Part shown: positions 1 through 13,931 of the stretch, one piece after another | Layout: the number at the start of each line of letters is the position of its first letter | Position numbering within the stretch: position 1 is the first letter of the stretch | Translations under genes and position numbers: made by a program | The notes under the pieces: generated by a model | Told to the model about the DNA's origin: nothing | What the model saw: the letters and a program-made list of their open reading frames with translations, nothing else | Databases searched by the model: none | Origin: Mesaphorura yosii | Taxonomy: Eukaryota > Arthropoda > Collembola > Poduromorpha > Tullbergiidae | Direction: 5' to 3' | Length of the DNA: 64,000 nt | Assembly (NCBI GenBank): GCA_009869945.1 | Contig: WIXG01000047.1 | Coordinates: 248,001-312,000, forward strand

Positions 1-299
1 ACTGTGGATTGCTACATGCTGGAAGATTAGAGCGGATTGTTTATGAATATTGGATGAGTAAAAAGGGAGGATCCAATTTGGAATAGGAGAAATGATTGCA
101 GCAGCAAGCAACACTGCAGAGAACTCATTCTCGAAGTAGAAGTAGAAATGAGTTGATGAAATGTGCTGATATATAATTCTATAATGGTACTTGACCATTT
201 AATATTACTGCTTTTCTCATTTCTTTCTCCGTCAAGTACCGTGGCCGAAGCGTTCTGAGTACGGACTTGTTCAATAATATATTATTACACGTTACAAGT

Positions 300-3200
300 T
301 GGACATGGACACATGGACGGACGGACATCTGAAAGAATTCCATATTCTCTCTGCTCTTCGGTCTCTGTGCTTTCGGAAATTTTCAATATCCACATTTTGT
401 GTCCCTTTTTCATTTCATCTCATCTCCTCTGCCTCTGCCGTTGCTGCTGCTGCTCTTCTGCCTCTGTCCGCGAGCTCTCTTCTCGGTCTTTCTCTTTATC
501 ATTTATTCACTCACACACTTCAATAGTCCATAACACAGTTGGACTGGACACGGGCACTGGACTTGTCCATGCTTTGACTAAACAGATGTCCGTATCGTCC
601 AAATGCCTACAGTCACATTTCCACCGACAAAATGAAAAGTTATATTTGAGCTCTGTCTGCCTGTCCAAAAATGGTCAGAAATGAGAAGATGACCATTACA
701 TATTACCAGCACATGCTATGGTTGGTCTTTTAATACAAAATATTACTTTTCCACGACTGCCATTTCCCCTCTTATTACATTTTTGCTTTTACCCTTCTCA
801 CTACAACTGTGCTGTGCTAGAATGAAACATATTATCCACATTACTTACTCTTTATAGTTTAGTTTGTGTTGGAAAATTGGATTGCTTCTTCTTCTTCCTC
901 GGTTCTCTGCTCGCTCGCCTGCTTGCTTCCAATGATGCTTGGATGCTGGCGTTGGACGATGGACCTTCATCTTGTGATGCTACATTTATTATTCTTTCAT
1001 CCAATCTCTTTATAGAATCATAATGCGTCTGAATCGTCCAACCATCTTCCAATGGAGGATGGTCAAAGATTTTATCTTCCATCTCCTAATCAAACAGAGC
1101 TGCAACTGGAGCAGGCCCTGCAAGAAATGAAAACCAGGAACCTGCGTTTACGTGAGCTGATTCACAAAGCCAATTATAACACGTCTTCCAGGAAGACTGG
1201 TGTAATTCAAAGGATGCTCGTTACTTTACACTTTTAGCCTATGAAGATAATGGAATCACAATTTAGCAATGCATATAAATGAAACCAATGCCAAATATTC
1301 AATTCAATGATCAGTAAAATGCAAAAAGTGTCATAAATTCCTTCGAAATTCACACAATCCACAATTGGGGTCCACAATATTTCGGCGGAGCAGAAAGATG
1401 AAGATGATGCTGTACGCATGCCTGCCTGTCTGCCTTCGAATTGTGAAGGTTAATGACAACATTCATTGACTAGCACTTTCTTACTCTCTTACCCGCTCCG
1501 CTCCAAATTCCAATTCGTGCTGTGTGCTGTACTGTATGCTGCCTGTATGTCATTTCTCCCCTGCCTTTAAGAACCATTTATCATTTTCCGTTCCGTACCC
1601 ATGATTCGGTTAAAAGAGGGTGACAATGTTTACAGACGTTGCATTGCACATTGCGCTGTTGCAATGATGCGACACGAGACACGATGCACGGAGCACCGCG
1701 CGTCGCATCGCTTATTCAAATGCAGGCCCTGCCTCTTTGCAGTTTATGTTTTTTATTTCATTACATAATATTATCATCATCTCGGGCTCGAGATAATAAA
1801 ATCAGTGCATTACATAAACACGAGCATACGCGGAGCAGCGGGGTCGCACGATCTTGACTTAACAGTGTGCGACAGTCATCGCGATCATTACTCTCATCCC
1901 TGAACTCATCTTCCTTCGCGACAACCATTTTTTATATTCGTGCTTTAATCGTAATCCAGCTTGTAAAGGCGCCTGGAAACTATTCAAAGTATTTTCAATC
2001 TCGCTTGCTTATGAAATGTCACGTCGAGGTGCCCATGTATTGCGTATTAAAATATTAGTCTTGGTATTTGATTTTGAGTTAAATATTCAAATTGCATGCA
2101 CAAGAATTGGAATTGGCTTAGTTGAATAATTTCCAGTCACAGTCACAGCGGCTGATTACTCAATGAACACGAGTACGGCACAACAACGAGCAACAGCAGC
2201 CAGTCGCCATCAGCGGGGAGTCTTGTAGCCGGTAGTCTCCCTTGAGGTTCGGTGACAATTTATTACGCGCATTAAATTATGATTCGTTTTAATTCCATTT
2301 GAATGGCCAATTAAAGTTTTATGCTCTTTCTCCATTCCAGCCCGACTCGAATGGGCAAAGCAGCAGAAAAGGAAATTCAAAGTGAAGCGAGGAAGCTTGG
2401 AATCCGAACAGTTGCTGCTGAGTGTAGCAGCAGCAGACATGACTGTTTTGATCGTTGCCATTTCATTACATTGCACAGGACAGCAGCGCAGTTACGAGTA
2501 CGATTATTGGAATTTCTCCATTTGGACTGAACTAATAAAATATTGGACATGTCCTGAGCCAGGAGCGTTGCATTAGATTACGACAAGTTGGACAAACATG
2601 GAGGATTACGCCAGAAGTCCAGCGACCAGCGAGTACCTGCCTCTGTCTATTTACACATGTGGACGATGCTAGATCGATGAGAAAGATTTCATTTCGCAAA
2701 CTGGGGCTTATTCGTGGAGCATGTGCCTGCCTGTCTGTCCAGTCCGTCCATGGCCAGAGACTTATGTGCTGTGGGCATTACTGGAGAGACGAATGAAATG
2801 AAATGAAAAGAAAATTGACCAACGGTCAATTCGCATGTGAAGTTTTTATGTATTTTAGTATTCCTATATAATATCATCTCTCTGCTCTGCTCTGGTGCTC
2901 TGCTACTATCGTCTGTCCGAATCCGAGTTCTTGCGCTGCCTTTGCCTTGTGTTTGGCTTCGGCAACGTGCCTCGCATGTCCGGGTCGATAAGACGGGCGG
3001 ACAGCGAATGGACTTTCTCCTTTTCCATTATTTTATGCCTTCTTTATGAGTAAGTTGTATATTATGTGCAGTGTGTCCTGTGTGGTACTGAAATAATAAT
3101 ACAGCACGCGGACACGGAGAAATAAAGAAGTCCATTTACTTTTGTACTTTTGTTCTTGGTGGTCCTTTCCTCTGTCCATTATTAATACGACCACCGAGCA

Positions 3201-4000
3201 CAAATCCGTAAAAGATGTTTTTGCTTTCTCTCCGCGCTTTCTTATTCTTTGAGATTAATACTTTCTCTTTTATATATTTTTCATCAGGAGCTGAATTCCA
3301 GCGTTTGGCACGTACGCGGTGGACGGAGCACGACTTCCGAGTCTTATCTTTCGCAAGGCAGAGAGAAAAGAAGATTAAACTTTCTCTGTATTAGTATTAT
3401 TATTGTATTTTGAAAGAATTGACAAGTAAATACGCAGTACGAGAACGAACGCTCGGACGAAGGAGAAGATGAGATGGTCAACAAAACAATGAGACAGTTT
3501 CTTATATTGATTCTTGGAACTGCTGCTGGAGTCGTGCGTGCGTTTGTGTGGTCCTTCCTGAATTCATATTAGCGTTGATGCTGGTGGTTCAGAGATTCTT
3601 TTATTTTATAAAGTACACAATCAAAGAGTGAAGTGAGTGCTTTTACTTTACTTTATCCGTTCCCCCTCTTCAATTCCTGCCCATGTCTACGTCCAGTCCA
3701 GTCGTCTTGTTCCATCCATGCTTTCACTTTTTTGTTATTTTGGTCCAATCCTCAATATAATAATAAATAATACCCTGGACAAACAATCAATCTCAAATAA
3801 CATTGGAATTGGCAAGATTAAAGAGAGAGAAAGAAACTAATAAATTGGTCAGTCATCATCCCATCTTGCCTGCTTGTCCACTGTTCTGCCCACGTCTGAC
3901 GTCTGTCGGATTCCAATCCTTGATGTTGTGGCATCCTTTGCTCATACTTTATCTGATCCATCGAGTGGACAATGCCAAAAGCAATCGGAAACGATCCAGC
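300..4000. repeat. Tract dense in GGAC/GTCC words
   Basis: Short GGAC and GTCC words recur here far more often than elsewhere in the window. Two small runs stand out. Around 301-330 GGAC occurs five times within about 30 bases. Around 540-575 there are three GGAC copies and one GTCC. Further copies lie near 2550-2760, 3000-3180 and 3680-3970, often as TGGAC or TGTCC. This could be a degenerate simple repeat or a clustered binding motif; the sequence does not decide. No gene is associated with it. Confidence 0.4.
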
Positions 4001-7000
4001 TGCAGGTTTTTCTAGAACTCATCTTTTGAGCGTCTTTCCACAAATACAGATAAATCCAACCATTCATCTCTAGCTTGGCCACACAAACAGTAGTATGAGG
4101 AATAAGATAATTTCCACCGTTGCTCGGTAGTACTCGAGTTGAGTCTCGACTAGTGATAAATTTTTCTTTTGGAAAGTTTTCTAGTTTCCCGAAATCCTTC
4201 GAGTATAATATAATAATAAGACAAAGTGTAATATATATTTAATCCTTGGACTTCCACCGTGGATCAGGAGGATATTGGGTATATTTTTGCGCTTTATAGT
4301 GTCGGGATAAAAATATGACTCTCCACGCTCCATATCTCTCCTCCAACACCAGCCATCAAGCACCAGTCACTGGTGCAGGGCAAACGCAGGGCAGGATCGT
4401 CCGTTCCGTATGTGTATTTTGCAGGAAATTATCTGGGGACTCATTTGAGACTGGAAATCAGTGGAATTTACTAAACTAACGTAAAAAAGAGAAGAAAACA
4501 AAGACCGAGCAGTTGCAGAAGCTTATAATCCGAGTAAAAAGTTATTTACGGTGTGCAGTGCCTGCCTGCCGCGCGGGCCGGGCAATGGCAATGAAAGTAT
4601 GAAACTTTTAGGAAACGGTGCGGCACGGTCAGATGCGTGCGCACGGAAGTCATATGAATGACTTGGCCTGGCTCACAAGTGAAATGAATACGAATGGATG
4701 AGAGGAGCGAACAGCGTGGAGAAGAGAAGTCTCGAGAGACAAAACTCTGACACGTTTCCTCATTACTCATCAATAATGTTCGGAAGAGCAGCGCGAAGAG
4801 ATTATATGAACGATGATAAACGGGCAAGCGCGCCTGCAGCCAGCAGCAGATTATCAACGGCACTGCGAGTGCCTCCAACGTGCGACAGCCGTAATATGCG
4901 CGTAATAAAGTGAGATCCACTTATCAGCACATGATTATTATCTTCAATTAAAATTTAGTCACAGTCCTGGGCGAGTGAGTGTGTGAGGATTTACGGGATT
5001 TCCAACTGCATTTTTATTGCTCCCATTTGCGACTTGCGCTGTGTTTCGTGTTGTTGTACTTGGTCGTAATGCACTGTTAACAACCTCCCAGTCAGTACCA
5101 GCATGGCAGTGCTTGGCCTGCTTTGTCTTGTCTTTGTTTTGCTCGTTTGTTGTAATAAATTTCATGACATTTAAATTAAACGATGAAGTTCATGATTCAG
5201 AGTAAAATGCTAAAAGCTAAAATAGAAACGAGTGTTCGCATTTATTACAAGTCATTTCATGGATATTAAAAACAAAATTTTAATTTATGGGAATTCTCAT
5301 GCATTCCCGTATCCTCTTCGCATTGTGCAGCACTCCTCGGCATAAATCGTGATGAAGTAAAAGAAGGTTCAACTCACGCCACGATGGTCCGTTTCACAAT
5401 TGTCTTGAGATTTCTCGTCTCATAAAACAGGCTGCTACGCTGCGGATAAGTTGCTGATTCATTTAGAAAAGCGTATCGCATCGCACTGCACTACTCGCGT
5501 CGAGTGTAAATGAACTTCTTTTCAGATTTCGTGTAAAAAGGCCAAAAATGGTGCTCATTTCAATTTTCTAATAAGAAATAATATCAAGCATGTGCGTTCA
5601 TTGTGCTCCTGCTCGTTCGTAAAGGTATTGCTCTGATTCTGAATTGAAATTGAGCCTGACAGTTTCACAAATGCGCGTCGCGCATTCTTTCATTCATCGA
5701 GCAGCTCCGCGAGCATGGCATTACAACAACAGTTGTTCCATTCAATTATTGTACGCGTATCTTTGAAATTTCATAAACTTGTTGCCTTTTGTCTCTGCTG
5801 CTGTGAGATTCAATCGGAGATAAAAGCTTCGCGCACAAAAAGTGGCAACGATGAGAGGCAGGTTTTACAACACTTCAGTTTCAAATGACAAAGAACGAGC
5901 GTTTTTGAGTGACAAACGAAAAGCCCCAAATCTTGAACTCTTTCTCGTCTGGCGCAGGAGGCAGGAGTTGAACTGACTCCAAAAGAGTGAAGTGGGGACA
6001 AAAACAAGACGAACACGCACTGAAAGGATTTTGAAAAATTATATTCGACTTTTATCATTTTAATTACAATATTATGCCCACTGCCATTGCCATGCTTTGC
6101 AGACTGCTTCTGCGAAACAAAAGCACTTCTGCAAGATCGAAATCGGTGCGTGGCCATGCGTGCTGGTGGTTAATGATGACGAGAAATAATTAAAGCACAA
6201 AACAAGAAGCAGAATGCCTATTCTGCGCGGTACACGTGCATTGAAATTGGAGAAAATTAAAAATGACAGATGGTCGTCGCTTTTTATCGTCCTGTACGGA
6301 AGATTATCCGAGACTAAATTGTAAATCACGGATTTATTGTCTTGCTCAGCGAAAACGGCTGGCTGTGAATTGTGAATGAAGGCTCTCAGAAGCCAAATCA
6401 CAATTAAAAGTGGAGTGGAATAATGAAATGAATGGGAACAAGACGGAGACGAGAAGACATGACAAGTGTTGTTTGTGTAGCGTTACAGATGATGGCAATA
6501 ACAGGAAAAGATGAGCTTGTTTTTCGTTTTATCAAAAATGATGTGGAACAATTAAAAGTGTCCTCTATTTACGTGGAAAAGTCCGTGGGAGGGCTTTCAT
6601 CGAGAATTAAATCAAGCTCGCTCGGATGCTGCTAAACAGGCAGAGCGAAACTGCAGGCAGACTGCTGACTGCTGCTGTTTTCGCTGACAAGAGTTCATCA
6701 TCAGCCAGTCAGTGGCATCGTACTTGATCTTCGATCTCGATCTACAATGAATTCAATGTCAACGTTCAGCGTACTTGTGCTGCAGCAGTTGCAGGGGCAG
6801 AGGAGCGGAACCGAGAGAAAAGTGGTGCACAATGTGGAACGCGTGTGTGTCACATTTCCTCTGATGGCATTGCCAAAGGCAGAGGCTAATGTTCGGCAGC
6901 AGAGTTCAATTGCTAAGGAAGAAACTCCGGAAGGAAACCGGAACAAGTTGAAGTATAAATATTTTGATATACAATGCTGTATTAACGTTTATCATGCGAA

Positions 7001-10000
7001 TGAGAAGGCTGAGGATGAAAATATGCTGCGTAAATACTTTCCCATGTTATTGTAGTGGATCCATTAAACTTGTCATTGTCGTTGTCGTGCTGTCATGCTG
7101 GAGACGGAGCAGGGGGTCGCGAGTGGCGGGTCGTCGTGGCTGCCTCCAGGCGGAAGTATTCACTCATAATAGCGAAGGCCCTGCTTTGATATTATTGTCT
7201 TTGTATTTGTTATTGTGTGAACGACACTCATCGGAAGTATAGCATTGCAAATATGAGTACTTGATTACGTTGCGGATTTACGAATTTAGCTATTTGGCCT
7301 CGATTTGGCCCTTGCAAATTCTTCCCTTCATGAAATTGAATCCGACAACTCAAAGCCTAAGCTAAGCTGTGTTGTGCTGCGCAGAATTATAAAATGCATC
7401 GCATAGAACAGTAAATAATAGTTTCTGTTTGGCTCGGCAGTCTATCTCGTAATATAAAACATAATCTCCATATTTTACGTGTCATGTCATGCAATACAAA
7501 TTCAATCAGAGTCCGCTTAATAAAATCATGGCATTGAATTGTGAATGCATTGTGGCGCAGGGAGAAAGCGGGCGAGCGAGATCGAGGCTGGGGTTAAAAT
7601 CTATCGCATTACATAATACTATATGCAAAAACCCGACACGAGTCTTATTTGTTATTACGATTATGATTACAGACGCACTCACGAAGCGAGACTGAGAGAC
7701 CGAGACTGACTTCCCCTTTCTTTTCTCCGGCTCGGCTCCACGTTCTCTCATTCATTCATCTTTCTCCGTGACTGACTGAAGGAATGACAAATGATGATTA
7801 AATATTGCGACAATGCAAATGCAATAATAAAAATAAATTCTTGTCAATCCTTTCGCATTCACTTGGTCTGACTTGACTTGACTGGGATTCCATAAAACGC
7901 ATTTCCCGTCACCGCCACCTTGTCACTTGTCACATCTTTCCAATGCCATTGTCAAATATGAAATCTGAGATTCGATAATGCACTTTTATCGCGGAGGAGA
8001 ATTTGGTTTGTTTTCCACCATGCGCTTGAATGGAAAATGTCCTGAATATCTTATCCTATAACATCAGAGCATTTGATGGATTTTCCAACAGCGTTTTTCC
8101 CGTATTGAATTCTTGGTATGAATTCCCAAGTGATTGAGCGGGTGAAACTGATCTGAATGCTGAATTTATATTTATCTGTCTACGACCTTCATCTTATTTC
8201 CCCTTTTCTGAATCCGATTCCTGTCAAATTCGGATTCTTATTTTACTGCACGCAATGCAGGAGAAAGAAATGGGAATAACTTCCAAAGACTTTAGCATTT
8301 GCAATGTTTTTCATTTGAGCCCAAAGTTACTTAACCAATTCAAGTTGTTTCTCTCATCTCTCCTGTGAACAAAGTACTACACCAAAAAGTGTCAAAATAT
8401 TCGTTCAACGGGAAATCTCGCGCATCGTTTTTGTTATTAAAATCTTTGAAGCTTGACGAAATTAATATTTGTTCCAGTTCAGCATGAATAATTTCGTGCA
8501 TAAAAGTGATAAAATAAAATACTTACAATATATGAACAAGAAGGCTTCATCGTGGAGTGTCGTCGTCAGGTAGCGAAGACAATGACGGGACTAGACAACC
8601 ATGACTGTCATCTTCGCCGCTGCTGATGCTCTCGACGAATATTTTTGCTATTCAAAATTTGTCATGATTTAAAGAGGATATTGAGTGAGAAGCACGTACG
8701 CTTGCAATCTTCGCATCCTCCTTTCTTGAACGTAGACTTTTTGAGTCGCCCTTTAACAGTTATGACAGTGAAAATTTAGTCTGACCGTGGCCATGATGTT
8801 GACCATGACTCTATTCCACGTCTACGTGCTGCGCCGTGCACGAGTTCATGCCATTTGCAGTTTCGAGAAAGGATCGCGCCTGCCATTGGCCATTGGCTGC
8901 TGCTGCCTCAACGTGGCTAATCCTTTGCCCATTTTAATTGAGCCACTTTTACAAAGGCGCTGAAAAATGATTCAGAAAAAATAATAAACGCTCATGATAT
9001 TGAAGCTTAATCATGCAGAAGAAGGAATGAATGACTTGTCCATTTTTTGTTCCATACAAAAAAGCGAGTCGTCGGAGTCGGTCCTGAAGCGATGTGTAAA
9101 TCGAATTCGAATCTCATCTCTCGACTCGACTATCTCGAGGCAACGAGACAGATACAGTTGCAGGCGCTTGTGAAGCAGCGGTGTGAATGAATGAATGAGT
9201 CTTTAAAAAAGAGTCCACGAACGACGGACGAGGATGATAATAATGATATTTGAGATTGAAAGAGACGTGCGAGAATAATATCCTCAGGTAGGAAAATATT
9301 GGCCATGCCATCCTGTCGAAGCATACTCACTTAAGACTGCTTAAGTTGTAAACACTCCACAACTCTGAGCTGTACTTGTAAGGATAACACAATTTGCTAT
9401 TTTCAAATTTAGCAACGGCTTGGAAATTCTGTATGAACAATAAATTATCATTGCATAAGCATCCAGCTTTCGGAATTTTGGAACCTCGCCTCATCCCTCA
9501 CTCTCGGTGTTCCTGCGCTCACTTTATTACATACGGGTTAAATAAATACGTATTTTTGTACATAAGAAGACAATCTCATCTTTGTTGTCATTCTCAAGAG
9601 ATTTGACCCTCCTCGACATGATCATGACGAATTCGCCGTCCGACAGAAAGACAGATTTCGAGATTTCCTGCCACAAGTTCTGGTCAGCGCTCCACTCATG
9701 CTGCTCTTTGCCAACAAACTAGCATTAGGGGTCAAAGAATAATTTCAAACTGATCGCGGAGGGGAGTGGAAGGTCAAATTGATTGATCCATTGACATGGC
9801 AGTGACATAATTTGTCCAAATTCTCCAGAGGAGTCACCTGCCCTTTTTAATTCACCGCAGCCACAGCACAGCGGCATTTTGGACAAACGTAAATGCCCTC
9901 TTATGGTACCAAAGCCTTATACGTGGTTTCAAACTGATCTTTATTGTCAACACGAAAGACCAGAGACGGAATCACAACATAATTTTGTCTCACGAAGCGT

Positions 10001-11798
10001 AAAGAATATGAAGCAAAGCCGCGTCCGACCAACAATATGACAGTATCACGTACATAAAACATGCACATTTGTGGTTTCAACTGAAATATTTATTTTAATC
10101 CTGCTCAAAGGTTTTGCATACTCGTAATCGCGTTGAGGAAGTTCACAATTTCAGATTACACGAACTTGTCAATTATGAAACACGAGTTCCGCTCGTCCCG
10201 CCGGCCGGTCCCTTCAAGCAGGAGGACCAGGCCAGATTCTTTCCATTGCTTTGCCTTGCAATGATGGTATTAACCGATATTTAAAAAGTGAGTCATAAAA
10301 GGCGCAGTGAACCTTGAAAACTTACACTGTACACTGTAACCGTATTTATATTTACTCTACCCGCACCAGCACACGGCGCATAAGACTAATTTTCTCCACT
10401 GATGATTTTGAATCGAAATATGAGAGCGACCATGGTTGCCTGTGTCTTGGAGCCAGAAACGATACTTTGTCTCGTTGCAGGAGCAGCTCAGTCGTCGCCG
10501 TCGCCGGAAAGTTATAATCCCTCAAAAAGAATAAAATATTTTATTGTATTTGCCGTGTATGACAAAATTTCTATTTTTTATACTTTTTTAGGATGACTGC
10601 CGTGCCCAAGTGTTGCGTTGCAGTGGATTATTGTGGAGATTTCAGCGACATTTTTGTGCGGAAGAATTTTCTCATTGAGGAGACGACGGCGAGCAGCCAG
10701 TAGATGCATTGCGTTGTTATAATATTTATTAGCACATCTTATGTGCTTATGCATTCTGTGTGTGTCACGGAATATTTTTTAAAGACGCGGGTAGACTGCT
10801 TCAGAAATCCCGATTAGAATATGTTGGTTGTCGAACATAGTGTTTTGCAAAACGATGGAGCGATGGACGTGGTAGTGCAGCAGCAACTAAACACGACATT
10901 TTGGATGCAAATGCATCTTACATTTCTTGACACCGTAGAGGAGAATATGTATGATCACGCTTCACTTCAATTGGCGTTGATGTTGAAATTGGCTGAATGA
11001 AGAACATTTTGAGGTGGCAGTGAAAGAAGCAAGGTGGTGTTGACACTTGAGAAGTGATCCCTTGTATTCCTTTTCAAGGGGTAATTTTGTCGTCAACCCT
11101 TTACTGTAAACTTGCTTCTATCAGCAAAACATAGTGAACTTGTGCCCGAAGGCCCAGATTTAAACATTTTGAGACAGACACATGACAATATTTGCCCTTA
11201 ATTCCTAACCACGGGACGTTGTAGACATCAAACGATGAAGCAAATGACAAATACAAGTATGGTGGAACGATTAGATCAAATCATCCACCAGAATAACTTA
11301 TAATAGTCATAAGTCGATTATAGTAACATCTCGTCGCCGGATCTAGTGTCCAACGCCACCATACAGGATTATTTCGGCCCATTGTACGGTCGAAACGATT
11401 GATTCTCAATTCAGAATCATATGGTGTGTGTTTTGATCGATTGTGGACGGATTCTTTAAAATTCACACTGACCGTGCTCTGCGTGTTTAGATGGGGAAAA
11501 CGATGTTTGATGATCTTACAAGTTTTCATCGGGCCGATTTGTTATAATTCCATCGCGTTCAATTCTACTGTTGTAAGATGTGCTCATTTTGCTCATGGTT
11601 TACCATGATTATTTATTACACGACCCATGTTTCGAAGGGACAACAAGATTTTGAGCCATTATGAAGGCTCCACAATAAATCAAAAAGGGACAACGACATT
11701 ACATTACATAAGAGACTTGCCCATTTTAATTCTTCGTTTTTTGTTCCTCTCCCAGCCATGCCTTACCATGGCCATAAGACAAAGGGCCTTAAAGGCCG

Positions 11799-11825
11799 TC
11801 ATCATCATCATCATCATCATCATCA
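11799..11825. repeat. (TCA)9 microsatellite
   Basis: Nine perfect TCA units in intergenic DNA, followed by a short imperfect continuation. It is in no supported gene. Confidence 0.95.
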
Positions 11826-12483
11826 ACATCTCATACTTTATTGTGTATATTTTATAACAGCGCGCCTTCGTATGTATGTCACTCGGTCTCGCTGATCGTA
11901 TCTAAATTACGGCAAGTTTTTCTGGTGAAGAAAATCTCTTTTTTGGACGGACACTGAATCAAGTCGAGCTGAACGATGAAACGACGGCGATGATGATCAC
12001 AGTTTTAATATAGACGAGGAATCTGAGGCGAGGTAAGGCAAGACAATAATAAAATAATGCGTCTCTCGGTTACAAGAACATTTTTACGGCATAAATGATA
12101 AGGAGACCGAGAAATATTCGAGGTAAGAAAAAATCTCGAAAGACAATGAAAGGCAGTGAAGGTGAACCTGTATTCGGTGCAGTGCATATTATATATAAAG
12201 TGTCAATGATAAAAACTCATTGAGGTTGACACTCGTAATAAATTTCGATGCACTTCAACTTTCAACTCCTTTTTCTGTCCGTACATAATTATGAGTCTCG
12301 CTACACTGCGCTGCACTCCACTGCAGTCGACGACTCAACACCTTTCCCGACGACCAGACTCCTACATGGACGTGTGTGGACACTGTGGACTTCTATTTGA
12401 TAAATGTATTTATTCTGTTGTCACATATTCTGGGAAACTGTACGGGAAGGAGTGGGAACGAGTTTTCTCCTTTTTGTCTCAAC

Positions 12484-12505
12484 ATTTTATTTTATTTTAT
12501 TTTAT
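12484..12505. repeat. (ATTTT)n microsatellite
   Basis: Four perfect ATTTT units and a partial fifth in intergenic DNA. No gene context. Confidence 0.9.
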
Positions 12506-13907
12506 ACGCTGAACATCTTGAATAAATAATAATAAAAATTCTTTTTATAATATCCCTTCAACACATTTGGTGCTTGTGTAGTGCTTGGCTCCAATGCTTG
12601 GTGATTGCATGCTGGACCCTGGCATGGGTCGGCTGGACATGGAGCAGAATCATGTCGCGTCTCACGACATAATAAATGTTGGAGTAAACGAGGAAATAAA
12701 TTAACATTTCACAAAAAATGCTTTGGGTGTAACCAAAGAAAGAAATCTTTAAAAATTCCTCGCATTCGATGCAGTCCTCAGTACTCATTGCTTGACACTG
12801 CTTGAAGACAGCATGTGCGTCCGTGCGAGCATGTGAACTCGAACGCGAGAAGCTCGACTAAGACTAAGCAGCCTGCCTGCCCGTCTGCATGCGCGCCGTA
12901 ATTGCAGACTGAAAGAAGATCCTTTAACGACCAGCGTCAGTCTCGCCAGCGACTAGAATTATGAACGAGCAATATTGTTTACGCTCTTGTTGATAATGAT
13001 GATCACTTGATGACAGCTCGCATCATCCGGTGCTCATACCTCTTGCGAGCTGCGATTAATGACGTGAATCAATTCGGTGGAGGGTTCCTTTTCTTCGGTT
13101 GCTTGCAGGCGCGGCGGCCCGTCTGGTTCCATCGTAAATCATATTTAATGATTGTGTAAATGCGCAAGTACTTAAATGCGGAACGCGAACGTGCTATCAC
13201 AATATTTGCTCATTGCGCACGGTAATAAAAAGGAAGGTAAAGAACTCATCAAACTCGTGCACTTCCCCGTAATCGTAATAGCAAGGGCTGGTTCCCAATT
13301 ACTGAAACACACATCAATTTAGCAGACAATGCAGTGCGGTACTGCACAGAATTAGACGAAGAGAGCAAATGCAAGCGCAACTGCTCAACGGATGTAATTG
13401 TGTTTGCTTTGCTTCGCCTTGCCTCACATCGCACTGTGAATATGATATTCGTAATAATGCTAATAAAAAATGGTACAAATTTGTGACTTCCGGTGGCCGT
13501 TCGCTGAATTGACGGTCGGACGGGGAATTAATTCATTTCCCCGACAGAACAATAAAACCTATAATTTGTCAAAATTCATGTTCCATATTTATTGCCTTGT
13601 TCCATTGTCAACGTCAACATGACTTTGCCTTGACTTTATTTGCTCATACACAATTACCGCACGGGCTTTGACACTGTGTAATATAATACTGCTTGGCGAT
13701 ACGAATCTTTTGTTGTAGTTGACTCTTGTTGTGCGCAGGAATTAATAATAGTTGTCAAAACATAAAAATCATAAGAGCCTGTCCACATTAATTATTGAAA
13801 CGAGTAAGTCACAGAGTACAGCACGACAATGCATTTTACAGCAAGGCACAAGCTGGCTGTCATAAAATAATAAGAACGCGAGCACGACATCCACGGCACT
13901 GCGCTGC

Positions 13908-13931
13908 AGCACGGGCACGAAAGCCCGTGCT
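13908..13931. other. GC-rich hairpin, 9-bp perfect stem
   Basis: AGCACGGGC and GCCCGTGCT are perfect inverted copies separated by a 6-base loop (ACGAAA), in otherwise A+T-rich surroundings. The stem is too short to be a canonical microRNA precursor by itself, and no longer flanking pairing was seen. It may simply be a chance or repeat-derived palindrome. Confidence 0.5.

Noticed and set aside
10594..10704. Cys-rich 36-codon ORF starting MTAVPKCC
   Set aside because: Too short, no signal peptide, no homologous pattern.
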